Of a stretch of 64,000 nucleotides of DNA, positions 1-9,166 are shown piece by piece; within the stretch, counting starts at the first letter, position 1; every line of letters begins with the position of its first letter. Position numbers and translations under genes: made by a program. The stretch is from Paraburkholderia guartelaensis (GTDB lineage Bacteria > Pseudomonadota > Gammaproteobacteria > Burkholderiales > Burkholderiaceae): NCBI RefSeq assembly GCF_004353905.1, contig NZ_SMOD01000010.1:186001-250000 (forward strand), in the 5' to 3' direction. The notes beneath the pieces are model-generated. The model was not told the origin of the DNA and made no database searches. It was given only the letters and a program-made list of their open reading frames with translations.

Positions 1-852
1 GAGCGCGAGACGGATGCAGCAGGCCTCACGCCGGGTGCAGACGCACCGGAAGGCGAAGAGCAAGCCGCACCCTCTCAACCGGCCATCGAGCAGCCTGCCA
101 TTGCAGCCCAGGTGCATGAAGCACCGGCCGTAGAAGCGCGCACCGAGGCGGCTGTCGAGACTGTCGTGACCGCACAGCCGGCCGCAGCCGTCGTCGCCGA
201 AGCCGGGCACGTGCCCGCCGCTGCCGTGACGACTACGCCGGTCGAAACCGTCGCGCCCGCTGCAGAGCAAGCTCCGGCTCCGGCCGAGCCGGCTCCGGCG
301 CCCGTCGAAGCCGCACCGGTGAGCGTCGAAACCGCGCATGTGGTCGAGCCGAAGGCCGAAGAACCTGTGACGCCCGTTGCGCCCGTAGCGCCTGTCGCTC
401 CCGTTGCGCCCGCCGCAGCGGAAGAACAGGTCGTGCCGGCAGCCCCGGTCGAGCCGGTCCAGGCCGAAACGCATCCTGTCGTGCGGGAAGACCGCGTCGA
501 AGCGCCGCGGACCGAAGAGCCGGCCGCAGCAGCGCCCGTCGCTCAACCGGAGCCCGCGCAAGAAGCGGTAGCAGCCGCACCGGCGGTCGTCGCGATCACC
601 GAGCCGGCTGCACAGCATCCGGCCCCGGTGGCAACGGCGGCGCCCGCGCCTGCGGCCAGCGCAGACACGCTGCGTCCGATGCTGGAATCGGCGGGTCTCG
701 TCTGGGTCAATACCGACGCCGACAAGCTGCGCGCCGCGCAGCAGGCCGCCGCGCAACTGGTGAAGCCCGCACGCGCGCCGCGCGAACGCAAACCGCTGCC
801 GCCGGTCGACAGCACGCCGATGCAGCAGGTCGAAACCAGCCGCCAGCCGTAA
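1..852 (+). CDS. rne: Ribonuclease E, C-terminal part (5' end outside window)
   Basis: The reading frame is open from base 1 and ends at TAA 850-852, so only the C-terminal 283 residues are here. They form a low-complexity Ala/Pro/Val/Glu-rich tail followed by a short conserved end (L-R-P-M-L-E-S-A-G-L-V-W-V-N-T) and a basic segment (KPARAPRERK). This is how RNase E ends in Burkholderia relatives: the disordered tail scaffolds RNA and degradosome partners, and the final LxxAGLxWVxT block is the conserved part. The catalytic S1/DNase I-like half is upstream of the window. Identification rests on the tail motif and the neighbouring moaA, so it is good but indirect. A strong terminator follows. 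Confidence 0.8.
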   Translation, partial: ERETDAAGLTPGADAPEGEEQAAPSQPAIEQPAIAAQVHEAPAVEARTEAAVETVVTAQPAAAVVAEAGHVPAAAVTTTPVETVAPAAEQAPAPAEPAPAPVEAAPVSVETAHVVEPKAEEPVTPVAPVAPVAPVAPAAAEEQVVPAAPVEPVQAETHPVVREDRVEAPRTEEPAAAAPVAQPEPAQEAVAAAPAVVAITEPAAQHPAPVATAAPAPAASADTLRPMLESAGLVWVNTDADKLRAAQQAAAQLVKPARAPRERKPLPPVDSTPMQQVETSRQP

Positions 853-905
853 GCGCTGCAAGCGCAACTGGCCGCGCGCCGGACCTCGCGTCCGGCGCGC
901 TCCCG

Positions 906-934
906 AAAAGCCCGCCCTTCCGGCGGGCTTTTTT
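906..934 (+). terminator. Rho-independent terminator after rne
   Basis: The stem AAAGCCCGCC / GGCGGGCTTT, with a 4-base TTCC loop, is followed by a run of T. It lies 54 bases after the rne stop codon. Confidence 0.85.
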
Positions 935-1012
935 GATATATCAGCGTTCTCCCTTGTCTGTAGGCCGTTGCTGGTTCGGCTAAAATCGAACTAACGCGAG
1001 AACGAAGAGACC

Positions 1013-2134
1013 ATGACACGACGCATCATCCCTGTTGCCGACGTTCGATCGCTGCCGCCCGAACTGCCCAGGCCGGCCGCGGGAGCCGTGCGCGCGCCTT
1101 CTGGCGCGGTCTTCGACGCGCTCGCCAGACCGCTGCGCGACCTTCGCATCTCGGTCACGGACCGCTGCAATTTCCGCTGCGTGTACTGCATGCCGCGAGC
1201 CGTGTTCGACAAGGACTACCCGTTTTTGCCCCATTCCGCGCTGCTTTCGCTCGAAGAAATCGAGCGGCTCGCGCGGCTTTTCGTCGCGCATGGCGTCACC
1301 AAGATCCGCCTCACGGGTGGTGAACCGCTGCTGCGCAAGAACATCGAATTCCTGATCGAGCGCCTCGCCGCGCTGCGCACGCCCGCAGGCGAACCGCTCG
1401 ACATCACGCTCACCACCAATGGCTCGCTGCTTGCCCGCAAGGCGCGCGCGCTGCGCGACGCGGGCCTCACACGCGTGACGGTGAGTCTCGACGCCCTCGA
1501 TGACGCCCTCTTTCGCCGCATGAACGACGCCGATTTCGCGGTGGCCGACGTGCTCGACGGCATTGCGGCGGCACAAGCCGTGGGTCTCGCGCCGATCAAG
1601 GTCAACATGGTCGTCAAGCGCGGCACGAACGACGGCGAGATCGTGCCGCTTGCACGGCATTTCCGCGGCACGGATGTGACGCTACGCTTCATCGAGTACA
1701 TGGACGTGGGCACGTCGAACGGCTGGAACATGGCCGAAGTGCTGCCGTCCGCGGAAGTCGTCGCGCGCATCACCGAGCACTGGCCGCTCGTGCCGCTGGA
1801 GCCCCACAACGCCGCCGAAACGGCGCAGCGCTGGGGCTACGCAGATGGCGCGGGCGAGATCGGCGCGATCTCCAGCGTGACGCGCGCGTTCTGCGGCGAC
1901 TGCACGCGCGCGCGCCTTTCGACCGAAGGCAAGCTGTACCTGTGCCTGTTCGCCTCGATGGGTTACGACCTGCGCGCGCTGTTGCGCAACGGCGCCACCG
2001 ACGCGGCTATCTCCGGTGCGATCGCACAGGTATGGGAGGGCCGTGCCGACCGCTACTCGCAGTTGCGAGGCAGCGCGCAGGCACCGGCGGCCTCCGACGA
2101 GCGTCGCATCGAAATGTCCTATATCGGCGGCTGA
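1013..2134 (+). CDS. moaA: GTP 3',8-cyclase MoaA
   Basis: Radical SAM enzyme that starts molybdenum-cofactor synthesis by rearranging GTP to 3',8-cyclo-GTP in the cytoplasm. The protein has 373 residues. The N-terminal cluster motif C52-x3-C56-x2-C59 binds the SAM [4Fe-4S] cluster. The C-terminal C294-x2-C297-x13-C311 set binds the second, GTP-contacting cluster. TGGEPLL (101-107) is the SAM-contacting loop, and the protein ends in Gly-Gly as MoaA enzymes do. The first 40 or so residues are a variable extension. mobA follows after 7 bases and moeA after that, so this is a cofactor cluster. MoaC/D/E are not in the window, but mog is about 43 kb away. Confidence 0.96.
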   Translation: MTRRIIPVADVRSLPPELPRPAAGAVRAPSGAVFDALARPLRDLRISVTDRCNFRCVYCMPRAVFDKDYPFLPHSALLSLEEIERLARLFVAHGVTKIRLTGGEPLLRKNIEFLIERLAALRTPAGEPLDITLTTNGSLLARKARALRDAGLTRVTVSLDALDDALFRRMNDADFAVADVLDGIAAAQAVGLAPIKVNMVVKRGTNDGEIVPLARHFRGTDVTLRFIEYMDVGTSNGWNMAEVLPSAEVVARITEHWPLVPLEPHNAAETAQRWGYADGAGEIGAISSVTRAFCGDCTRARLSTEGKLYLCLFASMGYDLRALLRNGATDAAISGAIAQVWEGRADRYSQLRGSAQAPAASDERRIEMSYIGG

Positions 2135-2141
2135 GCAGCCC

Positions 2142-2774
2142 ATGACGCCGACGAGCGCCAACCCCATCCCCTCTGCATCGATCACGGGCCTCGTGCTCGC
2201 GGGCGGCCGCGGCCAGCGCATGGGCGGCGCGGACAAGGGCTTGCAGATGCTGCACGGCAAACCGCTTGCAGCGCACGTGCTCACGCGCCTCGCGCCACAG
2301 GTCGGCGCCCTCTCGATCAGCGCAAACCGCAACGGCGACGCTTATGCGGCACTCGGCGCGCCGTGGCGAGCGAGCGTGCTCGCCGATACGCTGCCCGACT
2401 TCCCCGGACCGCTCGCGGGGCTCCTCGCTGGATTGCGCGCGGCGCAAACCGAATGGCTCCTCACGGCGCCCTGCGATTCGCCCTGGCTGCCAGCCGATCT
2501 CGCCGAGCGCCTGGGCCACGCCGCGCTCGCAGAGCGCGCCGACATCCTGACCGCGACCACAACGAACGCCGATGGCGAGGTCTCGCTGCACCCCGTATTC
2601 GCGCTCGTACGCACCTCGCTCGCCGACGACCTCGCCGCCTTCCTCGCCGCCGGCGAGCGCAAAGTGCGTGCGTGGTACGCGCGCCACACGGCTGCCGAAG
2701 TCGCCTTTGCCGATGAACGTGCGTTTTACAATATCAATTCCTTACAGGAACTGGCCGAACTCGAACGCGCCTGA
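2142..2774 (+). CDS. mobA: Molybdenum cofactor guanylyltransferase MobA
   Basis: Transfers GMP from GTP to Mo-molybdopterin, giving the guanine dinucleotide form used by DMSO-reductase-family enzymes. The 210-residue protein shows the nucleotidyltransferase signature LAGGRGQRMGG (19-29) followed by DKG (31-33), then the PCDSPW metal-binding region in the middle. I chose ATG 2142 because it is 7 bases after the moaA stop and puts the LAGG motif at the usual distance from the N terminus. The open frame itself extends upstream into moaA. Likely cotranscribed with moaA. Confidence 0.95.
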   Translation: MTPTSANPIPSASITGLVLAGGRGQRMGGADKGLQMLHGKPLAAHVLTRLAPQVGALSISANRNGDAYAALGAPWRASVLADTLPDFPGPLAGLLAGLRAAQTEWLLTAPCDSPWLPADLAERLGHAALAERADILTATTTNADGEVSLHPVFALVRTSLADDLAAFLAAGERKVRAWYARHTAAEVAFADERAFYNINSLQELAELERA

Positions 2775-2881
2775 ATTGCAATCGGGCGGCGCCCGGCCAG
2801 CCGCCGTCCCCGGCACACGGCCGGCACGCCCGCCTGGACGATCGCCGCACACGCCGTGCGGATGCGACGCTTCCTCACTCG

Positions 2882-4186
2882 ATGACCACGCTTAACCATC
2901 CCTCCGGCAGCGCCGGCTGCATCAGCCAGTACGATCCGCAAGCTTTGCCCGTCAGCGCCGCGCAGGCCATCGTGCTGCAGTGGGTGACGCGTCTTGCGGC
3001 GAGCGAACGCGTGCCGCTGCGTGAGGCGCTTGCGCGTGTGCTGGCCGAAGACGTGATTTCGCCCATCGACGTCCCCGCGCACGACAACGCCGCGATGGAC
3101 GGCTACGCGTTCGACGGCGCGGCCCTGGCCGGCGCCTCCGGCAACCTCTCGCTCACCGTGTGCGGCAAGGCCTTCGCCGGTCACGCCTATCCGGGCGAAG
3201 TGGCCGCGGGTGCATGCGTGCGCATCATGACCGGCGCGCCGATGCCCACGGGCTGCGACACCGTCGTGCCGCAAGAGCTTGTGTCTGCGCAGGGCGACGT
3301 CATCACTTTCGAAGCAAACGCCGTCAAGCGCGGCGCGAACGCCCGCCGCAAGGGCGAGGATCTCGCGCGCGGCGGCGTGGCGCTCGCGGCCGGCCGCGTG
3401 CTGCGCGCCTCCGACATTGGCTTGCTGGCCTCGCTCGGTCTCGTCGAGGCGAACGTGAAGCAGCGCCTGCGCGTGGCCTATTTCTCGACCGGCGACGAAT
3501 TGCGCTCGCCGGGCGAGCCGCTCGAGGCGGGCTGCATCTATGACAGCAACCGCTACGTGCTCGGCGCGATGCTACAGCGCCTGAACGTCGAGGCGATCGA
3601 CCTGGGCGTCGTGCGCGACGACCCCGCGGCGCTCGCTGCCATGCTGAAACTCGCTGCCGAAACCGCCGATGTCGTGCTAACCTCCGGCGGCGTCTCGGTC
3701 GGGGAAGCCGATTTCACGCGCACCCAGTTGCAAACGCTCGGCGACGTCTCGTTCTGGGGCCTCGCCATGCGCCCCGGCCGCCCGCTTGCGTTCGGCCGCA
3801 TCTGGTCGGGCGGTCGCCCTGGCACTGGCCGCGCGGCACTCCTGTTCGGGCTTCCCGGCAACCCGGTCGCGACGATGGTCTCGTTCTACCAGATCGTGCG
3901 CCCCGCCCTCATGGCGATGGCGGGCGCGCAAGCGCAGCCGGTCCCGCTCGTGCCGGCATTGAGCGATCAGCCGATCAAAAAGCGCGAGGGCCGCACCGAA
4001 TTCCAGCGCGGCCTCGCGCGCCGCGACGCGAGCGGCCAGTGGCGCGTCGCGCCGACCGGCTCGCAAAGCTCGGGCGCGCTCAGCACGATGAGCGAGGCGA
4101 ACTGCTTCATCGTGCTCGCCCACGAAGCCGGCGATCTCGATGCCGGCGACGCCGTCGACATCATGCTGTTCGATGGACTCGTCTAG
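2882..4186 (+). CDS. moeA: Molybdopterin molybdenumtransferase MoeA
   Basis: Inserts molybdate into adenylylated molybdopterin. The 434-residue protein is of normal length. Family motifs are visible: DNAAMDGYAF near residues 63-72, a TGDEL segment, TSGGVSVGEADF in the MoCF-binding domain, and GLPGNPVATMVSF in the C-terminal half. It follows mobA after 107 bases with no terminator in between, so it is probably in the same cofactor transcription unit. Confidence 0.96.
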   Translation: MTTLNHPSGSAGCISQYDPQALPVSAAQAIVLQWVTRLAASERVPLREALARVLAEDVISPIDVPAHDNAAMDGYAFDGAALAGASGNLSLTVCGKAFAGHAYPGEVAAGACVRIMTGAPMPTGCDTVVPQELVSAQGDVITFEANAVKRGANARRKGEDLARGGVALAAGRVLRASDIGLLASLGLVEANVKQRLRVAYFSTGDELRSPGEPLEAGCIYDSNRYVLGAMLQRLNVEAIDLGVVRDDPAALAAMLKLAAETADVVLTSGGVSVGEADFTRTQLQTLGDVSFWGLAMRPGRPLAFGRIWSGGRPGTGRAALLFGLPGNPVATMVSFYQIVRPALMAMAGAQAQPVPLVPALSDQPIKKREGRTEFQRGLARRDASGQWRVAPTGSQSSGALSTMSEANCFIVLAHEAGDLDAGDAVDIMLFDGLV

Positions 4187-4253
4187 CGCGGCGGCGCCCG
4201 AGAGGCCATCAAACGTAACCACACGTCCACACCTGCATAACGGACCGACTACT

Positions 4254-4529
4254 ATGAAAAAACAGATCTCGTTCATCGCTGCGGGCCAGACCGCCAAGGC
4301 GCTCATCCTCGTGTACCTGACGTTCAGCGTGCCTATCGTGCTGCTCGGCGTGCTCGTGGCGTTCGTGCGCTATGGCTCGGTCGAACTCTCGACCATCTTC
4401 AGCGCGCTGCTGCTCAATGCGATCGTCGGCTTCATCCTGCTGTGGATCGCCTGCCACGCGTACAACTGGGTGGCCTCGCGCTTCGGCGGCATCGAGATCC
4501 ATCTGTCCGACGTGCCCGAGGAAGCGTGA
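4254..4529 (+). CDS. Small inner-membrane protein, unknown function
   Basis: 91 residues. There are two clear hydrophobic segments (about 14-38 and 45-66), a short basic start MKKQ, and an acidic C-terminal tail (HLSDVPEEA). The start is ATG 4254; the frame is open further up but overlaps moeA. The gene overlaps the next one by three bases (TGATG), so the two are translationally coupled. I recognise no named function; the architecture resembles small DUF-type membrane proteins conserved in Burkholderia. Confidence 0.8.
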   Translation: MKKQISFIAAGQTAKALILVYLTFSVPIVLLGVLVAFVRYGSVELSTIFSALLLNAIVGFILLWIACHAYNWVASRFGGIEIHLSDVPEEA

Positions 4530-5026
4530 TGGCCGCGACGATCCGCGCCGCCACGGCCGCCGACGTCGGCGCGATGCACGCGCTGATGTATGAACTCGCG
4601 GAATTCGAGAAGCTCACGCATCTGTTTACGGGCACGGCCGATGGCCTCGCCGACGCCCTGTTCGGCACGCGCCCGGCCGCGGAAGCGCTGGTGGCGGAAG
4701 ACGCCGGCCGCATCGTCGGCTACGCGCTCTTCTTCCACAACTACTCGACGTTCCTGAGCCGCCGCGGTCTCTATCTCGAAGACCTCTACGTGCAGCCGTC
4801 GCAGCGTGGCACCGGCCTCGGCACGGCGATGCTGCGCGCGCTCGCGGCCATTGCCGTCGAACGCGGCTGCGCCCGCTTCGAATGGACCGTGCTCGACTGG
4901 AACACGCCGGCCATCGGCTTTTATGAAAAGCTCGGCGCGACCGTGCTGCCCGACTGGCGCGTCGTGCGCATGACCGGCGACGCGCTCGAAAAGCTCGCCG
5001 CGCCTGGCGAAACGGTCAGCGGGTAA
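4529..5026 (+). CDS. GNAT-family N-acetyltransferase
   Basis: 165 residues of a single GNAT fold. The acetyl-CoA pyrophosphate-binding motif A is V-Q-P-S-Q-R-G-T-G-L-G (88-98), preceded by the beta-strand LYLEDLYV. The FYEKLGA motif, typical of the diamine/thialysine acetyltransferase branch, is near residues 131-137. The N-terminal MYELAEFEKL pattern also resembles spermidine/spermine N1-acetyltransferase-like proteins, so a polyamine or amino-acid-like substrate is possible but not shown. It is coupled to the upstream membrane protein by an overlapping stop and start. Confidence 0.88.
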   Translation: MAATIRAATAADVGAMHALMYELAEFEKLTHLFTGTADGLADALFGTRPAAEALVAEDAGRIVGYALFFHNYSTFLSRRGLYLEDLYVQPSQRGTGLGTAMLRALAAIAVERGCARFEWTVLDWNTPAIGFYEKLGATVLPDWRVVRMTGDALEKLAAPGETVSG

Positions 5027-5053
5027 GCCAACGCACTACATACGCTCGAATGC

Positions 5054-5084
5054 AAACGGGCCGCCTGGATCAGGCGGCCCGTTT
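5054..5084. terminator. Bidirectional terminator between GNAT gene and rmuC
   Basis: The stem AAACGGGCCGCCTG / CAGGCGGCCCGTTT is 14 bp with an A/T tail on each side. It separates two convergent transcription units. Confidence 0.88.
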
Positions 5085-5106
5085 TCTTTTGGCGCGCAGG
5101 TTGCTG

Positions 5107-6639
5107 TCACTCGTCGCCGAATCCCGCTTCGCTTTCTGCGTCGCCATTGCCATTACGCAGCGCTTCGCCGAGAAGATTCGCGGCGGCCTCGCCCGGCAAC
5201 GCCTCGACGTCGCGCAGCTTGCGGTTCATCGCACGTGTGCGCACCTCCGCCGCCTCGATGGAACGCGTGACCGTTTCGAGCTGCGACTTGGTGCGCGCGA
5301 GCACGTCGCCGAACTTGCCGAACTCCGTCTTCACCGCGCCCAGCACCTGCCACACCTCACTCGAGCGGCGTTCGATCGCGAGCGTGCGAAAACCCATCTG
5401 CAGGCTGTTGAGGAGCGCCGTGAGCGTGGTCGGACCCGCCACGCTCACGCGGTAGTCGCGCTGCAGGACATCGGTCAAGCCCGGACGGCGCAGGATCTCG
5501 GCGTAAAGGCCTTCGGTCGGCAGGAACAGCAGCGCGAAATCAGTCGTGTGCGGCGGCGCGACGTACTTCTCGGCGATGGTGCGCGCCTCCGCGCGGATGC
5601 GCACTTCCAGCGCGCGCCCGGCCTCCTCGATCGCGAGCACGTCCGCGCGCTCCTGCGCATCGATGAGACGCTCGTAGTCTTCGCGCGGGAATTTGGCGTC
5701 GATCGGCAGCCAGACCGGCTCGCCTTGTTCCGCACCGCCCACGCCGCGTCCAGGCAGGCGAATCGCGAATTCCACGCGCTCCGTGCTCTTTGGCACCGTC
5801 GCGACGTTCTTCGCGTACTGGTCGGGCGTGAGCATCTGTTCGAGCAGCGCTTCGAGCTGCACTTCGCCCCAGGTGCCGCGCGTCTTCACATTGGTGAGCA
5901 CCTTCTTCAGGTCGCCCACGCCCGCGGCCAGCGTCTGCATCTCGCCGAGCCCTCGATGCACCTGCTCCAGCCGATCGGAAACGAGCTTGAACGATTCGCC
6001 AAGGCGCTGCTCGAGCGTGGCGTGCAGCTTCTCGTCGACCGTGCGGCGCATTTCCTCGAGCTTCGCCGCGTTGTTCGCCTCGATGTCCTTGAGGCGCTGT
6101 TCGAGCGTCGCGCGCACTTCGGCGAAACGCCGGTCGTTGACTTCGGTGAGCTGTCCGAGCTGCTGCGTGAGCAGCGCGCCGAAGTGGCGCAGTGCGGCGC
6201 CCTGCTCGTCACGCGCCTGCTGAGCCTGCTGATGCAGGCTCTGGCGCACGGCGTCGAGCTGTTGCGTGTTGGTCGCCGTGAGTTTGGCGAGCTGCTGGGC
6301 GAAGCCGTCGATCTGGCTGTTCTGCACGGTCGCGATGCTGCCGAGTTGTGCCGCCAGCGCCTGCTGAACCTGCGCGAAGCCGCCGCCGAACTCGCTGCGC
6401 GAGCTCTGCGCCGTGCGCGCGATCTCATTGCGCAGCTCGCGCTCGATGCGCTCGGCCGCGCGCGCCTGCGAGTCGGTCGACGCGGCGAGGCGGTCGCTCA
6501 GTTGATCGAGCGCGTCGAGCGTGGCCTCGGCGTCGCCATCGCCATGGCCTTGACGCGCACGCAGCAGCGCCACGAGCGTCACGACGAACGCGATCGCCAA
6601 CGCAACAATCGCCAGCGACATGACTGCGAGCGGACTCAT
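5107..6639 (-). CDS. rmuC: DNA recombination protein RmuC
   Basis: 510 residues. An N-terminal membrane anchor (about 7-28) is followed by a long coiled-coil region rich in Gln, Arg and Glu (about 40-260). The conserved RmuC core comes next, with the VGDLKKVLTNVKTRGTWGE, LPIDAKFP and FLPTEGLYAEI segments. RmuC is a predicted nuclease-fold protein that limits recombination at inverted repeats in E. coli. The ATG overlaps the stop of the upstream dehydrogenase gene (ATGA at 6636-6639), so the pair is translationally coupled. Confidence 0.94.
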   Translation of the reverse strand: MSPLAVMSLAIVALAIAFVVTLVALLRARQGHGDGDAEATLDALDQLSDRLAASTDSQARAAERIERELRNEIARTAQSSRSEFGGGFAQVQQALAAQLGSIATVQNSQIDGFAQQLAKLTATNTQQLDAVRQSLHQQAQQARDEQGAALRHFGALLTQQLGQLTEVNDRRFAEVRATLEQRLKDIEANNAAKLEEMRRTVDEKLHATLEQRLGESFKLVSDRLEQVHRGLGEMQTLAAGVGDLKKVLTNVKTRGTWGEVQLEALLEQMLTPDQYAKNVATVPKSTERVEFAIRLPGRGVGGAEQGEPVWLPIDAKFPREDYERLIDAQERADVLAIEEAGRALEVRIRAEARTIAEKYVAPPHTTDFALLFLPTEGLYAEILRRPGLTDVLQRDYRVSVAGPTTLTALLNSLQMGFRTLAIERRSSEVWQVLGAVKTEFGKFGDVLARTKSQLETVTRSIEAAEVRTRAMNRKLRDVEALPGEAAANLLGEALRNGNGDAESEAGFGDE

Positions 6640-7625
6640 TGACGGGCTTGCCCCAGCACAGCGGGGTTGATCGGATTGGGCGGCTGCCCGGCGCGCGGTC
6701 CCTCGCCGAGCGCGGCGATGAGGTTGTCGGCGGCGAGGTTCGCCATGGCGCGGCGCGTGGCTTCGCTCGCACTCGCGATATGCGGCGTGAGCACGACGTT
6801 CTCCACTTCGAGCAACGCCGGATGCACGCGCGGCTCGCCCTCGAACACATCGAGGCCCGCCGCCGCGATCTGGCGCGTGCGCAGCGCATGCGCGAGCGCC
6901 GCGTCGTCGACGATGCCGCCGCGCGCGATGTTGGTGAGCGTGGCCGTGGGTTTCATCAGCGCGAATTCGGCTGCGCCGATCGTGTGATGGTTGTCCGCCG
7001 TATACGGCAGCACGAGCACGACGTGGTCGGCCTGCTTGAGCAGGTCTTCCTTCGACAGATATTCCGCATTCAGCTCGCGCTCGATCTCAGGCGCGACGCG
7101 CGAACGGTTGTGATACACCACGCGCATGTTGAAGCCGCGCGCACGGCGCGCGAGCGCCTGGCCGATACGGCCCATTCCGATCACCCCGAGCGTGGCGCCA
7201 TGAATATCCGAGCCGAGAAACGCGTCGAACGACCACTTGTCCCACTTGCCCGCGCGCAGGAAGTGCTCCGATTCCGTCACGCGGCGCGCGGCCGCCATCA
7301 TCAGCGCCCAGCCGAAGTCGGCCGTGGTTTCGTTGAGCACGTCGGGCGTGTTGGTACCGAGAACATTGGCCGCGTTGAAGGCGGCCATGTCGAAGTTGTT
7401 GTAGCCCACGGCCATGTTCGACACCACGCGCAGGCGCGGCGCGGCAGCGAGCGTCGCGGCGCCGATCGGGTCGCCCGCGGTGAGCGCGCCGTCCTTGTCG
7501 GCGAGACGCTGATGCAGCGCCTCGGGCGAAAGCGCTTCGCCGTTGTTCCAGTCCACGTCGAAATACTGCTTGAGCCGGTCGATCACGTCGGGAAAGATCG
7601 GGCGCGCCACGAGAATCTTTTGCAT
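6636..7625 (-). CDS. D-2-hydroxyacid dehydrogenase (glyoxylate/hydroxypyruvate or 2-ketogluconate reductase type)
   Basis: NAD(P)-dependent reductase of 329 residues. The Rossmann motif G-V-I-G-M-G-R-I-G spans residues 147-155. The catalytic triad is visible as R235 (in NIARGG), E264 (in EGEP) and H282 (in TPHIAS). The closest subgroup by eye is the GhrB/TkrA glyoxylate/2-ketoaldonate reductases; the exact substrate cannot be read from the sequence. I chose ATG 7625 (MQKILVARP) over an ATG five codons upstream because homologues begin just before the first beta strand. It overlaps rmuC by 4 bases. Confidence 0.9.
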   Translation of the reverse strand: MQKILVARPIFPDVIDRLKQYFDVDWNNGEALSPEALHQRLADKDGALTAGDPIGAATLAAAPRLRVVSNMAVGYNNFDMAAFNAANVLGTNTPDVLNETTADFGWALMMAAARRVTESEHFLRAGKWDKWSFDAFLGSDIHGATLGVIGMGRIGQALARRARGFNMRVVYHNRSRVAPEIERELNAEYLSKEDLLKQADHVVLVLPYTADNHHTIGAAEFALMKPTATLTNIARGGIVDDAALAHALRTRQIAAAGLDVFEGEPRVHPALLEVENVVLTPHIASASEATRRAMANLAADNLIAALGEGPRAGQPPNPINPAVLGQARQ

Positions 7626-7729
7626 CGTTGCTCTCCACACTTCAGTCGTTGTCCGTCATTGTTGCGCGTGACGGGGCGCTCAGGGAAGTCTCGCGTGCTT
7701 TTCGCAAACCGGCCCGCAAGCGGCCTGCG

Positions 7730-9166
7730 CTAGACGAAAAAGAGCCAGGTGGCCGCGAGAAACACCGGCGCGAGCAGCACGCCCGACCAGCCAAGATAGC
7801 CGAAGAAGCCGGGCATGCGCACGCCGCGCGACTGCGCGATCGCCTTCACCATGAAGTTCGGTGCGTTGCCGATATAGGTGAGCGCGCCCATCCACACCGC
7901 GCCCGCCGAGATCGCGGCGAGCGTTTTCGCGCCGCCGGACATGAGCGCGTTGGCGTCGCCGCCCGCGAGATTGAAGAACACGAGATAGGTGGGCGCGTTG
8001 TCGAGGAACGACGACAAGAGACCCGTCGCCCAGAAGTACATCGCTTCGTTGGGGCGGCCCGGTGCGTCGTTCACGAACCGGATCAGCGCGGCGAACGCGC
8101 CCGCCTCGCCCGCGCGCAGCATCGCGATGACCGGCGTGATCGTCACGAAAATGCCCGCGAAGAGCTTGGCCACCTCGACAATCGGCGCCCACTCGAAACC
8201 GTTGTCGGCGCGCGCCGCTTTCGACGTGAACGCGAGCGAAATGAGTGCGAGCGCAACGAGTCCTGCATCGCGCACGAGGTTCTGCAACTGCAGGTGCGCG
8301 CCCGCGACCTCGAAAACGATACCCGGACGCCACACGCCGCTCATCAGCACGAGTGCGACGAGTAGCGCGAGCAGCACGAAATTCGCCTTGCCGCCGATGG
8401 AGAGCGCATCCGTGTCCGGCGTCGGGTCGAGCGCAGCGGCGTGCACTTCCCCGGCGCGGCTGAAGTACCAGCTATCGAGCGCGTAGAACACCGCGAGCAG
8501 CACGCCGCACACGAACAGCATCGGCAACGCGAGATGCTGCGCAGTCCAGAAGAATCCCACGCCGTTGAGAAAGCCGAGGAACAGCGGCGGATCGCCAAGC
8601 GGCGTGAGCAGGCCGCCCGCGTTCGCGACGAGAAAGATGAAGAACACGACCACGTGCACGTTGTGCCGGCGGTTGTCGTTCGCGCGCAGAAGCGGGCGGA
8701 TCAGCAGCATCGCCGCGCCGGTCGTGCCCATCACGCTCGCGAGCACGGTGCCGAGCGTGAGAATCGCCGTGTTCATGCGCGGCGATCCGCGCAGATTCCC
8801 GTACACGCAGATGCCGCCCGCTATCGTATAAAGCGCGCCGAGCAACACGATGAAGGGCAGATATTCGTCGACGACAGCGTGCACGAAAAGCGGATACGTC
8901 ACGCCGACACCATGCGTGGCCGCGAACGGCAGCAGGAACGCGAGCGCCCAGGCCGCCGAAATCTTGCCGAAGTGGTGATGCCAGAACGTGGCCGCGAACA
9001 TCGGGAAGAACGCGATCGAGAGCAGCATGCCGGCGAACGGCAGCGCCCAGGCGACGCTGAGCGATGCGCCGTCGAAAGCCGCCGCGTGTGCGTTCGCGCT
9101 GAAGAGCGTTAGAGCGGCAAAGAGCGTCCCCGCGCAAGCGCTCGCCGCGTTGCGCTTACGCGCCAT
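7730..9166 (-). CDS. Sodium/proton antiporter-like or citrate-type transporter (CitMHS_2-like)
   Basis: 478 residues with about a dozen hydrophobic segments and an apparent signal-like start ending AHA. The motifs GDPPLFLGFL and NAGGLLTPLGD, near residues 186-205, are typical of the ion-transporter superfamily group annotated as putative sodium:proton antiporters or citrate transporters. A second re-entrant-like motif, LLSSFLDNAPTYLVFFNL, is in the C-terminal half. It overlaps the lutC-like gene by 11 bases, so the two are cotranscribed, which hints at an organic-acid substrate (lactate or a related carboxylate). That link is inference. Confidence 0.8.
   Translation of the reverse strand: MARKRNAASACAGTLFAALTLFSANAHAAAFDGASLSVAWALPFAGMLLSIAFFPMFAATFWHHHFGKISAAWALAFLLPFAATHGVGVTYPLFVHAVVDEYLPFIVLLGALYTIAGGICVYGNLRGSPRMNTAILTLGTVLASVMGTTGAAMLLIRPLLRANDNRRHNVHVVVFFIFLVANAGGLLTPLGDPPLFLGFLNGVGFFWTAQHLALPMLFVCGVLLAVFYALDSWYFSRAGEVHAAALDPTPDTDALSIGGKANFVLLALLVALVLMSGVWRPGIVFEVAGAHLQLQNLVRDAGLVALALISLAFTSKAARADNGFEWAPIVEVAKLFAGIFVTITPVIAMLRAGEAGAFAALIRFVNDAPGRPNEAMYFWATGLLSSFLDNAPTYLVFFNLAGGDANALMSGGAKTLAAISAGAVWMGALTYIGNAPNFMVKAIAQSRGVRMPGFFGYLGWSGVLLAPVFLAATWLFFV

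Noticed and set aside
5050..6642. A 530-codon open frame on the plus strand
   Set aside because: It is antisense to rmuC. The minus-strand product has clear RmuC segments; the plus-strand frame is an Arg/Leu-rich artefact of high GC content.
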